64,000 nucleotides of DNA from Eumeta japonica (GCA_005406025.1 BGZK01000011.1:496001-560000); one strand, 5' to 3'. Shown: positions 24,171-35,127, counted from the stretch's first letter. Notes: generated by a model not told the origin, from the letters alone. Program-made: numbers and translations.

Positions 24171-24790
24171 CCTACTTACTTCCGCGTGGGCATCGAACGA
24201 TTCATTTTTCATACGAACCGATTACGATGTCACCTACGACGCCGATGCCTGTCCCGCTTTCGGAACCGATCCCTCTCTCGATCTTGATCCGGATCCCCAT
24301 CTTGAGCTCTACCTTGATTCTGTTCCCCATTTCGATCTTGATACAGATCATCTCGATCTTGATCTCGATCCTATCTCGATTCCGATCTCGATCTTGATCT
24401 GGATTCCTATTCCCATCTCGAGCTTGATCTCGATCCCCATCTCGATCTTTATTCGGATCCCCATCTTGATCTTGATTTTTCCCAATCCCCATCTCGATCT
24501 TGATACCGATCATCTTGATCTTGATCTTGATCCCGATCCCCATCTCAATCTCGATCCGATTGCAGATCGCACTTTCGACTCCCATTTCAGTTTTCAACCT
24601 ATATTTTTATAATGACAACACACCCACTGCCGTTAAACTAGTTTTATTTCACTTCTACTCTTGATATCCATCCCGTGCTTGCAATGTGATTCCAATCCCG
24701 AAGCGGTGTTGATTTGATCCTCCCTGTCACATTGCTATTACCAATATAAAGTTAAGAATTTGTTCCATGTTCACGTGAGCGAAGCCGTGG
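24170..24790. mobile_element. Helitron-like remnant with degenerate GATCTC satellite core
   Basis: 24240-24590 is a degenerate 6-12-bp tandem repeat of cgatctcgatcttgatc / ccgatccc type, open in several frames by its period. The flanks at 24178 (cttccgcgtgggcat) and 24780 (gcgaagccgtgggcaaaaatt) resemble the GC stem near Helitron 3' ends seen elsewhere in the window, in opposite orientations. The long open frames (159 and 131 codons) are products of the repeat and not genes. Confidence 0.5.
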
Positions 24791-25136
24791 GCAAAAATTT
24801 GTGTATATTAAGAATTGGTCAAATAACACACTTCTATGTAATAGACAATTCACTAGTTCACTAGCATTTCTCGAATTATAAGCGTACAAACGGACTGAGA
24901 CATATGGAAGTACGTTTTATAGTATTATATGTAACTGTGAGTAAATTCGGTTAGTTGATTTTAAAAGCACAACGATTTTCATATGTATATTTTTTGTTGT
25001 TGCTATGTGTAAGTATATGAATTATTCATTAAAGTCAAGATGTTTTTAAAAAACATATATAAGCATTTTATTTTTGAAAAGTAATACAATAACGAATCGC
25101 CGAAGGACAAAATAAATTTGACATAATATAACAAAA

Positions 25137-27044
25137 TCAAAACAAAATAACAAAAAGCAAATCAAAAACAGTACCTATAAAAAGACAATGTAAAATTGTG
25201 TGTTGAGTTCTGCCTCCTGCGTGATCAGCCATCGTTCTTCCCATTTTACCAAACTTGGGTTTCGGGGTTAATAATATCTCTGTATCGTTCAGATCGACTG
25301 TAGTTCTTGGAGCGTAATGTCTAGAAGTATTCCTATGAGCGTATAGTAAGTCTTCCACGGTTTTTATAACGACGCTGGTTACTTCCATGATAATGTGGCT
25401 TGAATGGGATTCGTTTGGCTCTGTCGAATGATTCAAGTATTCCTCTCTCTTGCTAGATTTAAATTCCTCAGACGTCGTAGGAGTCGCTCCTTTGGTATGA
25501 TTTTCTGTTTCTGTAGTCTGTTGTGAAATATTTTTTTCCCTGTGTGATATTCTTTTAGATTCAGCCTGATCATTATTTTCTGGTGTGACTTTTTCTTTGT
25601 GGTTATCATCTTTATATTCATTATCACTTCGGGAACTCGAAGATTCTTCTTCTGAATTTGTTTTATTTTGGCCATTTTCTTTTTCATCTTTTAAAGAGTC
25701 CTTTTCATACACCAGTACAATTGATTCTTTTCCTATGCTATCGTTTTGACTTTCAGATGTAGTTTTTATTCCTTTCATAGAATGTAGATTGTTTTCTCCT
25801 TCTAAATGTTTTTGTTCACTGTGTAATATTTGGTTTCCATTTTGTGTAGTACCTTTTTCGCTTTTTGGATATTGATTTGCTTCTACCAAAGCATTATCTT
25901 CATTTTTTTCGCTTGAAGTTTCTTTATCATTTTCCGGTACATCAAGTTCACTTATTGTCGACATTTTTTCATTTCCATCTTCAATTTTTGTTTCTACCAA
26001 AACACTGTCTTCGTTACTTTCGTTTGTAATCTCTATTTGATTTCTTGATTTGATTTCTCCTGTTTCTGTAAAATTTTGGTCCTGATCGGGTTTATTAGAT
26101 GCGTCTTCTGATGTGTTATCTTCATTTTTTTCTTTATTTACTTCTGCATTATTGTTAATTTCTGATATATTATTACCTTCTTCCGTAACCTTTTCTTTTT
26201 TGTCTTCTTCCGATGATGACTTTTCTTCTGTAATATCGTCGTTATCTTCAGATGTGACTTTATGCTGACGTGTGTAAATATTATCATTTGCTGAAGAATC
26301 CTCTTCGGATACATTTTGATATCCTCCTGTTTTTCTTAAATCTTCTTTTAATTGATCTTTTGAAGCAATAAGATGACTATATTCTTTTTGTTCGTCATCA
26401 TTTGTATCAAATTTTATTTTTTTTTCTAGCGGTTCATGTGAATTCGTTGGTGAAATGTGATGATCTTCCTCTATTATATTATTTTTAATATCTTGATTTG
26501 TGTGTGGTGTTACTTCATCTTCACTCTCTGTAAGGTTAACTTCTATCGATGAAAAATGTTGTGAATTTGTGGATATATGGTTTCCTTCCGTTATAGTGTT
26601 TTCTTCTGTTTTCGTTTTATATTCTTGTTCGTTCTTTTGATTTCCCGGTATTTCTAGTTCTTTTTCATGCGAGTGATTTTCTTTTTTGTGTATAATCTTT
26701 TTTTCTGAGGATTCTTCTACTATGTTTTGGGAATTATTTTCATACGTTAATGCAGTTTTCTTTATCACGCCAGCAAAGTCGTCAAAAGAATTTTCATTGG
26801 GCGTTTTTTCCGAACTAATGTTGGATATTGTAATAGTTTGATAATTATCATTAATCTCGTCTTTATATTTGGACGTACATATTGCATCACACTTTCCTTC
26901 ACAATCGTTTGTTCCACAGGTTATAAATTGACTCCAAGCCCAAAACATTTGATAAAAGTAAGGAGGTTTACAGTCATCGTTATCAACATACGATTGCAAT
27001 CCTATTACTTCTCCATTGCAAATCAAAGGGCCACCTGAATTGTC
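25137..27044 (-). CDS. serine protease homologue, terminal exon with long acidic tail
   Basis: The exon starts after tttttatcag (phase 0) and encodes 635 residues. Residues 1-42 are the end of an S1 (trypsin-like) protease: DNSGGPLICNGEVIGLQSYV and DNDDCKPPYFYQ. Ser195 is kept, but Asp194 is Asn and Gly193 is Asp. Asp194 normally forms the zymogen-activation salt bridge, so standard activity is doubtful. A four-Cys cluster follows (CGTNDCEGKCDAIC, residues 43-56). About residues 60-590 are low-complexity, rich in E/N/S/K/T/D with many N-x-S/T sites, suggesting an extracellular or mucin-like region. The last ~20 residues are hydrophobic after AGGRTQH, like a GPI signal or membrane tail. The open frame is intact. 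It joins the exon at 27479-27637. Not a family I can name. Confidence 0.75.
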   Translation of the reverse strand, partial: DNSGGPLICNGEVIGLQSYVDNDDCKPPYFYQMFWAWSQFITCGTNDCEGKCDAICTSKYKDEINDNYQTITISNISSEKTPNENSFDDFAGVIKKTALTYENNSQNIVEESSEKKIIHKKENHSHEKELEIPGNQKNEQEYKTKTEENTITEGNHISTNSQHFSSIEVNLTESEDEVTPHTNQDIKNNIIEEDHHISPTNSHEPLEKKIKFDTNDDEQKEYSHLIASKDQLKEDLRKTGGYQNVSEEDSSANDNIYTRQHKVTSEDNDDITEEKSSSEEDKKEKVTEEGNNISEINNNAEVNKEKNEDNTSEDASNKPDQDQNFTETGEIKSRNQIEITNESNEDSVLVETKIEDGNEKMSTISELDVPENDKETSSEKNEDNALVEANQYPKSEKGTTQNGNQILHSEQKHLEGENNLHSMKGIKTTSESQNDSIGKESIVLVYEKDSLKDEKENGQNKTNSEEESSSSRSDNEYKDDNHKEKVTPENNDQAESKRISHREKNISQQTTETENHTKGATPTTSEEFKSSKREEYLNHSTEPNESHSSHIIMEVTSVVIKTVEDLLYAHRNTSRHYAPRTTVDLNDTEILLTPKPKFGKMGRTMADHAGGRTQHTILHCLFIGTVFDLLFVILF

Positions 27045-27478
27045 CTGATAAAAATAATGAAACGATTTAGAAAGAGCCATTAGTCTTTAGTATATACTTC
27101 GTCTATTGTTTCAAGTTTAACTGTTCATACTAAACGCTTGCCTGCGACATGCAGTAACATTCTGCATGCAACTCACCACCGACCTTCGAATCTATTCATC
27201 CACTACGAATCCTTACCCAAGACATTGAATATTGATTCGAGAGGATTCATAGATATTGAACACTTAAGCAAGTGTTAACTTTCTATCTTTTATCTTAACC
27301 ACCAATCAACTGTCAAGCGGTGGGTTGCATGCTGCATGTTATTTCATGTCGTAGGCAATCCTATAATAATGAACTTTCATACTAATATAACACCATGTAG
27401 TCATATTAACTGTAAATTTTTAACTGACATGATTATTATAAAATTGTTCAATGTATAAATAAAATATTTATTTTTTAC
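27045..27478 (-). other. intron of the protease homologue, holding a foldback repeat
   Basis: Donor CAG|GTAAAA (27478), acceptor tttttatcag (27045), both phase 0. A foldback repeat occupies most of it (27140-27356). Confidence 0.7.
27140..27356. mobile_element. foldback MITE in the protease intron
   Basis: The arms gcctgcgacatgcagtaaca...gcatgcaactcacca (left) and, in reverse from the right end, gcctacgacatgaaataaca...gcatgcaacccacc are inverted copies about 38 bp long. In reverse complement most of it matches 48765-48925 (shared atcctctcgaat.aatattta/caat and gaggattcgta, then catg..gcatgttact). So this is a dispersed family with at least two copies here. Confidence 0.7.
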
Positions 27479-27637
27479 CTGACAGAAATCGGGATCAATA
27501 ATTGCCGTGATATTTTCTTCGTTTGGCCGCATGTCATCGCTCGCTGATCAAAATCTTCCACAAGTGTCTGTATCTGACTCTAATATTGTTACAGAGTATT
27601 GAATCAAATGTTTGTCTTCACCCTTGTTTGTGAATTG
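27479..27637 (-). pseudogene. serine protease homologue, upstream exon with in-frame TGA
   Basis: A 53-codon exon between acceptor ttcttaatatttctgcag and donor CAG|GTAAAA, phase 0 at both ends. It reads QFTNKGEDKHLIQYSVTILE, SDTDTCGRF, stop (TGA at 27548-27550), SASDDMRPNEEN and ITAIIDPDFCQ, then continues into DNSGGPL of the next exon. In S1 numbering Asp189 (trypsin-like pocket), Cys191 and Cys168 can be placed. Cys182 is replaced (MRP where MFC is usual), so the C168-C182 bridge is lost. The stop may be a real nonsense mutation or a base error. Selenocysteine is unlikely because Lepidoptera lack selenoproteins. Exons for His57 and Asp102 were not found upstream. Confidence 0.65.
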
Positions 27638-29009
27638 CTGCAGAAATATTAAGAACGTAACCAGATGATATCAGTATAATGAATTCCTCTAAATTACGAT
27701 TAGCAAAGACTATGGTTATATCAAAATACAGCTATGCAAAAAAATTAAAATGTACATAACATAAACTAAGTGTTTTTCTGAAGTAATGATTACTAAACTG
27801 TAAAGCCACAGGTGGTATTCAATTTTAACAGAATTGATGAATAAAATCTAAATAATAGTTTGACCCTCACAAATCAACACCATATACGGCTGTATGGTAT
27901 CTAGCTTTTCTTTGCAATCACTGAGCATTGCTTCTCAACGGAATATCTAATTTGTCTGAGTATTTTGTTGTTTTTTTCTTTTAGTTCTTCCTCGTTTAGT
28001 AGGGTTTAAGTGGCTAAATTTTATTTTTGTTAAATCCTTTTTAAAGCTTATATACATCAAAGACCTTCTCCATTAATAGCAGACATCTACAGAATTCTCT
28101 ACGGGTGTAAATTACGTTCGACGTAAGCAAAAAAATTATGGGTCTCAAAGACTTCTTTTTAAATTTGATTTCAACAAAGTTTCGTTTATTATATTATCAC
28201 ATGTTATTGACGCGCTCTTATGTGTGTAGTGTCGTTGGATAGGCATTTAAAAACTCACTAAAGGTTCTTAAAATAATTTTTCTCTAAGGAGTGTATTTTG
28301 TGTTTTATTAGAACCTAAAATCCTCAATTTTATATCCTCCCTATAACATTTGAGCCATGCAGTTTGAAAATCTGAAAAAAAATCAGAACTTTAACTGAAA
28401 ACTATTTAAAAATTAGCTTCTCAAAATTTCGTAGATATACAAAATGCCCAATAGTAATAACCTAATCATTCCGCCTCTGTAGGCTGTTTTTGGAAATGTG
28501 AGTTTTGTATATACGAAGGTACCTATCCTTCAAACACATATTTGTGTCTACATTATTTTTAGATCAAATATCTCAAATCCTTAAGGTTGTGTTGTGATAC
28601 CCGTGTAATGTGAACTTTGTACAATCGCAAATGTTCATTTCCCACCTCGACCTACTTTTCAACATTTTCTCTTTGTCTTATAAGATATCAAATAACAGCA
28701 GAAGCTCTCTCTATTTTAACACCTCTCGTAGGTATCATTTGACCTGATCGTCGAGTCATTATGTTGGTCAATTACCGACATAAATGGCATTAGACAGTTC
28801 GTTAGTGAAATAGTACAGATCCGACTAATTTAAACACAAATTTGTTGACAATGCATAACGATTTTAAGGGTTGGTTGTACTCAACATCGTAACAAAAACA
28901 AATCGTGTGTCAGCTTCGACACGCTACTGGAGTATAAAACCCATTCACGACTGGAATATATTTCAAATGAATTAAAACAACTCCGAACAGGGCTAGATTA
29001 AATGTTTCC
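27638..29009. other. probable intron/upstream DNA of the protease homologue
   Basis: No convincing exon with the catalytic His or Asp blocks was found on the minus strand. The stretch is AT-rich without defined repeats. Confidence 0.35.
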
Positions 29010-29410
29010 GTTATGAAGTTCTACCTTCTAACTCCATAATCAGAACCTGAAAATCCATCATGGACAAAGAGAACGTCAATAAAATTCTACCAAGCCCAAA
29101 CATGGCTACAATATGTTGTTCTGTTATGATGTTCCTGAGCCTATCTTCCAGTTCCGTCATCAGGCTCTGAAAATCTGTCATAGCCAACGTGCATATCAAC
29201 ACAATTGCAAGATACCCAAACATGGTTAGGACATTATTTTGTTATGGAATTTTAGTATCTACCATAGGTAGGGTCCATCATTAGCCCCTTAAAATCGCTC
29301 ATGGCCAGAGTACAACTCAAGAAAATTCGAACAAGCTCACAGTTAAAATATGTCACCCCGTTATGGAATTCCTCTGACTAACTTCTGGCTTTGCCCTCAG
29401 ATAATTATCC
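29010..29410 (-). repeat. ~117-bp tandem repeat with coding-like units
   Basis: Units start with gttatg at 29010, 29123, 29241 and 29360 (periods 113, 118, 119). On the minus strand each encodes a related peptide: VLICTLAMTDFQSLMTELED, ILLTFSLSMMDFQVLIMELE and RIFLSCTLAMSDFKGLMMD. A 70-codon open frame covers two units. The conserved L.MxDFQxLxxELE pattern with more change at the DNA level hints at former coding, but I do not recognise the peptide and see no splice sites. Confidence 0.6.
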
Positions 29411-29678
29411 ATAATTTTTTTGTATCGCGGGCTATATATGTGTACGAAAATCGACTCTTAATTATGAAGTGAATTGCAAAAAATAATTTGGTAGTTATTA
29501 TTGTTTAACAGTCGCTATACTTATATATTTTATTTGTTAAAGTTGATTAAATAATTTTTGAATTACGATCAAGCATCTATTCGTCTATCTACACTAGGGT
29601 TTGGGAATTCTCGACAATTTCAACGTCAGGACACGAGACAGGCGATCAAAGTCCAGGACTTCCAGGACTTCGAGACTT

Positions 29679-32260
29679 TTAACACGTTAGCTATGGGGAC
29701 ACCCGTGAGTGACACTGAAATTTACATTAAGGCCACAGGGACACCCGTGTCCCCACGTGTATGCTATATTGACTGTTAATATCTTGTTGGGGAACACATG
29801 TCTGCTTCTTTTGTAGGTGTGCTGTGGGCCCGCGGCTCCAATGAATGTATCTGTTTATGTATCACTTTACTTTTTCTAAATATTTTCCAACATATTTTAT
29901 AATACAGCTAGGGCAGAGTCTAGTCAGACATTTATTTTAAATTAATTTTAAAATTACATTAGAAATAAAGTAGCGAAACAGTATATGTATTTTGCATAGA
30001 AAAATTTAATATCCTGAATTAGAGAAAAATATATGATTTAAAATAGTAATGAAATAAAAATCAAAGTTATACAATATTACAGCATAAAATAAAATCAATA
30101 TATCTAAATGTTCACTTAGTTCTTTTAAACTATGCAATGGATTCAGATGTAATTTTCACCATCACTTAGACATAACTATTAAATCGTTTACTAATAACGA
30201 TGTTCTTTATTAAAACAATCAAGACAAAATAGGGATTACCAGTACAATCGTCACAGTATGTAACAACTTTTTGGCTTTATTTTTAACAAAAAATTCTACC
30301 GTATTTGGCAGCTAAGTCTTTGTAACATTTAGAACAGGTTCTTCTTGACGATCTCACTTGACCGGATCTACACTTCAGTTCATGCTTTTCTTTTTGTCAA
30401 AGGTGTCTCAATATTTTGGTACGACGTCTTATTCTCAAAAGTGATTTAGCTATCTGTTGCCTAAAATTTACAATAGATATTGTTTGTTTCGTTGTTTCTT
30501 TATATATTATTAAAAGAATTCACAAGTGCAGTATTGAGCAGCAATTCTACAGCTAATTTTTGTACCATTTTAGACTTTTTCAATGGCGACGAATATGAGA
30601 TCATCTGATCTGCTAGATCAACTGCACCCTTGGCCTTATTGTATTCTAATATTATTTGTGGTTTCCACACATTTTTGTTGTTATACTCTTTTTCCTTTGC
30701 GGAACTTTGTTGAATGTTTTGTCGAGGGACCAATACATCCCGTTTATCTTTCCACTTTAAAACTGTTATTCCTTCAGTATTTTCACGTGCAATAAATTCG
30801 CCACGTTTTAATTTTGCTCCAGTGACATTTTTGGAAGATTTTTCCTATTTTTCTAAGAGTGCCAACTAAATGTGTTTCATTTTTCAATAATAATTCTGCC
30901 AACTCAACGCTGGTATACCAATTGTCGGTATACAGGGTATGGCCTTTGTTCAATAGATCATGGCACAGGTTCATAACAATATTTTGTGGGGTATTGTTAA
31001 CATTATCCAAGAGTTTACCAGTGTAAATTTGTATCTTAAATGTAAACCCAGGATTTGTACAAAGTTTGAAAATCTTTATGCCATACTTGTGGCGTTTATT
31101 TTTGATATACTGTCGAAATATAATACGACTACGAAACGGGACTAAGCTTTCATCAATACATAATGATTCCCCTGGTATGTAGTGACTTTGAAAGGATCTA
31201 TTCAAAATATCAACTAAATATTGGATTTTATGAAGACGGTTTTCTTTGCTTTGAGGATCATTATTATTTGAAAAATGTAACATTCGTAATAGCATTTCAA
31301 ATCGGTTACGGCTCATAATGTTTTTGGCAAATGGTTGTCCCAACATTTTATCTTTACTCCAGTAATGACTTATGCGTGGTAGTTTACCAAGCCCATCCAT
31401 ATTATTAATCCAAAGAAACGTTTTATTTCATAAATATCAGTGGGAATCCACTGTCTAATCCTGATGGAGTAGCTTCCTCCTTCGTTATAATTTGAAGTGC
31501 AAACCTATTAGTTTCATCTACAATATATTGAAATACAGTATCAGGGACAAGTAAATTATAAAATTCTATCGGCTTAGCCTGTGCCATCTCATGTCGTAAA
31601 TAACGGTTGCAAACCCGATATTTCTGTAAATGTAATTGTAGTTCGCTGTTTACCCTGTGGTTTCCAGACCGAAGTATTAGGTATAGGAGAACTAGATGTA
31701 TTTCTGAAATTAGCCAAACACTCATCGTCACTATCTGACAAAATTCGGAAACGCCGTTTTCTTCTAGGTTGTAAAACAATATCATCATTATCTGATTCAT
31801 ATGAAGCATTTATATATTTCGTATGCGTGGTTTGTTGCAATAATGTATCTAATACCATCCAATCTTCTTGGTTTAATTCAAAACAATTATCGTCAAAATC
31901 CATGTTCAAAGCACTACTTAATATCAACAAAAGTAAAAACACGTGTTATTATTAGGATTACTCGCGTGACTGACGTATGAACAACTCGAGCGCACGACGT
32001 AAACTAAAATGGCGGAGTGTCCCGCCCGTGTCCCCCAGATGTGACCGCGCGGCGTGGAAGAAAATAAATAATGTTGTCTTTACTAGAGGGCCATGGGGGA
32101 CACCGGTGGTCGACATACACATTTTATTTATTTTCTTCAAAAGTATTAATAATATTGAAAAACCGATTTGGATCTATATGTTTTATCATATTTACGTTAT
32201 TTATCCGCAAAAACAAAAACGACCTGTTTTTTAAAAAATCTCTGGCAACCAACGTGTTAA
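29679..32260 (-). mobile_element. piggyBac-like element inserted in the hAT at TTAA
   Basis: TTAA at 29679-29682 and 32257-32260 flanks short terminal inverted repeats: CACGTTAGCTATGGG on the left and, in reverse complement, CACGTTGGTTGCCAG on the right (about 10-11 matching positions). Subterminal gggacacccgtgtccc (7-bp arms, hairpin-forming, near 29738) and gtgtcccgcccgtgtccccc (near 32020) flank the transposase relic. The TTAA target, the element length of 2.58 kb and a DDE_Tnp_1_7-type transposase identify the superfamily. Confidence 0.93.
30190..31903 (-). pseudogene. piggyBac transposase pseudogene
   Basis: It starts at 31903 ([15 protein letters not shown]) with an acidic N-terminus containing [16 protein letters not shown]. 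Then come KPIEFYNLLVPDTVFQYIVD and TKEEATPSGL, and after a frameshift MDGLGKLPRISHYWSKDKML. The catalytic blocks are visible: CIDESLVPFRSR (first Asp), TLYTDNWYTSVELAELLLK (second Asp) and NKAKGAVDLADQM (third Asp), followed by LAVELLLNTALVNSF. The C-terminal Cys-rich domain (TCSKCYKDLAAKYGR and VTYCDDC) extends to about 30190. At least three frameshifts (near 31600, 31415 and 30840) make it inactive, but blocks are well kept, so decay is moderate. Confidence 0.93.
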
Positions 32261-32653
32261 TTATAAAATTTGAACTTTGATTTCTGGTGAAACGTATTAA
32301 TAAAAAGGGATTTTTTTTTTAAATCAACATTAATTATCGGTTAAATCAACATTTATTAAACATAAAATATAATCACAATAGTTTTAACTTTAATATGTCA
32401 AATAATTGGTATGTTTATTCCTATAATCACAGATTAACTTTTAATTTAAAAATTTTTTTAAATATTATTATAATAAAAGAAACTTAGTAACAATCATACT
32501 AACTTTAATATCATGTCATAATCATATTAATCATAATTTGGTAATTTTATAATCACAGATTTGTTTCCTTATCTGTAAAACAGACTTTTGAATCAGTCTT
32601 TCAAATTATTAATCAGTTAAAAATAAAATTACTTTGATTTTATAAAATAGGCT

Positions 32654-34535
32654 TTAAAAAATCAGAGCATTAACAGCTTTGTCCGACAATCTGCTTCTGA
32701 TTTTTGTAATAACGCCACCGGACAAGGAAAACACTCTCATTTTCAACAGAAGTCGGTTTAATTGAGTTTAAGGCTTTATAAAGTAGTTCTAAATTTTCTG
32801 TACGTTTTCCGGTTGCTTCGAACAACTGAAACTCCTTTTCAATGTTGCTCTTGTTGTTGTTTTTGAACCTCGGGTACATTTTCTTTGATTTTTATTGCTT
32901 GTTCCATTTGATTTACAAACGACTCATCCGGCTCGTTGTGTACTTGAGAGCTACTAGTACTAGGTTCAGCGCTTATTATTTCCATATCTGGTGTCGGGAT
33001 ATGAGGTATATTTTCAAAAGCCTGCAATACAGTTCTTCTGCAAAGCCAATTAGGGCAGTTTACTTAAATTTGAAGTAAAAGTCCGTGTTTTGAGACTGTG
33101 AGTGTGATGACCAGTGTGTAAATATTTTAATAAACAGATAACTCGTTGTGGTCTTCTCTCTTCTAGACGAGCTTTTAAAGTTTCTAAGAACCGACTCGAT
33201 AAATCATCATTTGTCGTTGTCGATTGAATTTTTCAGTAATACATCAATTATTGCTTCAGCTGTTAGTAACGTAGCGTTTTGTCTCCTAAGGCTTCTACAG
33301 CTATCTTGACTGGCTGCAACAAATCAACAATCGACTGCAAAGAAGAAGATTGTCTTCATTCCACTTGTCTAACATGTTTAAATCAATCAAAGCTTTCTTC
33401 ACGCAATTTTGAGCTTCAGAAACCGTTCTGCCATCACAATGATGGAATTCCACCTTGTTTTGACATCCAGTAGTAAACTGAGTTCTTTCCCAAATTCAGC
33501 TTTCACATAATTCTGTAATTGGCTATTTTTCAGTGGACTCTTTCTAAATAATTTCACTAAGGACCTTGTTTCGTCGAGCACTCGTTTAATTTCATCAATG
33601 GGTTGTAATCGGAAGTTTGTGTCGTAGCTGGCATTGTCGTCCGCTTCGTCATCAGAAGAGTTTTTTGTTCTCCATTATTTCATCGTCACTATCATCGGTA
33701 TCTTCGGAGCTCGAAACTGCGGATGTAGCCTGTCTCTTTTTATAAAATGTATCTACAACTCCTAGATGGATTGCGTGGTTCAAGCATAGGATCATCTCGC
33801 TGGGGCTTTCCCTGCCAAACTTTTTCATTACATTTGGGCCATCGCTGGTGGTGGCTACAATATGTTTTTCAAAATCCAATTGAAATCTTTTTAATGTATC
33901 TTCAACCATTTTTTTGGTCTCTTCAGCACCGCATTTACCTGGTATATAGATTAATCCCAAATTGAAAACTTCTCCGTCCTCAACATACAAACACAAATTA
34001 AAGTACCTTCGGTTTCGGACGCTGGTCCACTCGTCTACCGAAAGGCTGAAACGTGTACTAGAAGCGACCAAGTTTTTAAATTTCTGAATCATTTCTGCTT
34101 TTTTTTTCTTCATAATAATTTAATATAATTTTCATAATTTCAGTTTCGTTTTTAGGCATTTTATAACCTCGCTGGGTAATACTCTCACGAATAAATTTAC
34201 TCTTTGTGATTGCTCTTATAGTAAGGCCATCCTCTGCCGCCAAACGAGAAATTATTTCAGACAAAGACTTTCTAGCAACGTATCGTGTAATTTCAGACTG
34301 ATTTTCACGTTTAATTTTTTTTGATTCCGGTTCGCAAGATGTCCCAGGTTGTACAACTGATTTTGATTCATCCGGCGGCGGTTGATTCACAGAAATATTG
34401 TGGACTCTTTGGAGGTGTCTGTCAAGGCCCGTAGTATTCGACCCTTGCATGAAATTTGTTTTGGACATAACGAACACTGTGCTGTTGATTCATTTATCTT
34501 TTAAAATGTTTCCATACTTTTGCTGTACGCTCCAT
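32654..34535 (-). pseudogene. hAT (BED-finger) transposase pseudogene
   Basis: Start codon at 34535 (MERTAKVWKHF). A BED zinc finger spans two frames: CSLCPKQISCKG, then SNTTGLDRHLQRVH after a one-base shift. It is followed by the RNase H-like core with SLSVDEW (first Asp), ATTSDGPNVMKKFG (second Asp) and the CLNHAIHL (CxxH) motif, then LLLDVKTRWNSI and the C-terminal dimerisation block ELLYKALNSIKPTSVENE (catalytic Glu). Another frameshift comes just after it, with VITKIRSRLSDKAVNALIF in the corrected frame and TAA at 32654. Several indels make it inactive. Closest in type to ZBED-like hAT elements. Confidence 0.93.
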
Positions 34536-35127
34536 ATTAAAAGATCTATTTTTGTTTAAAGTATCTGTAAAATAATAATAATCCATAATTAATTTCATAA
34601 GTTTATACACTGAGTGAGTACTTATCACTTTATTATGTATTTTATAAAAAAAACCATAACAGACATAACTTAAACATAATTAATACATGATAACAGATAT
34701 GAAGATTATTTGTCAAGTCACTATCATGAAACCTATGTAAACGTCTTACCTACTTAATTTACCATTGAAGTAAACAAAATCAAGAACTTACATGAGATCG
34801 ATGGCCGTCGTTGAATTTTTATAATCGCTACTGCAACAAAAGCACCACACCACACTCAATGAAATTTGCGACTGAGCTTGTGTCAGGCAGGATAAACAAA
34901 ATGGCGGCGCGGCAAACTCAGTATGTAGACCAAGTAATTATTCATTACAGTAACAGATGGCGCTAGCTAGGCTCATGCAATGCTTTGAAAATAAAAATTA
35001 ATACAATACATACGACTATCGTGTCTCGTCTCGAGTCTCGACCCAAAAGTCCCGGGACACGAGACAACGAAATTTACAAAAAGTCCCGGGACTTCGAGAC
35101 ACGAGACGTCCCGGGACCCAAACCCTA

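Larger units (their letters stand above)
29595..35127 (-). mobile_element. hAT DNA transposon carrying a nested piggyBac
   Basis: Terminal inverted repeats tagggtttggg (29595-29605) and cccaaacccta (35117-35127), 13 bp if the flanking ac/gt are counted. Subterminal repeats of tcccgggac and gagacacgag type follow inside. Between them is a BED-finger hAT transposase relic (32654-34535, minus). Without the 2578-bp piggyBac insert the element is about 2955 bp, a usual hAT size. The 8-bp flanks are not identical (atctacac versus gtaagaag), so no target duplication survives, or the ends have changed. Confidence 0.9.

Noticed and set aside
24113..24612. Three overlapping open frames rich in Asp/Leu/Ile/Pro or Lys/Asp
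   Set aside because: They are translations of a degenerate short tandem repeat whose period keeps several frames open.
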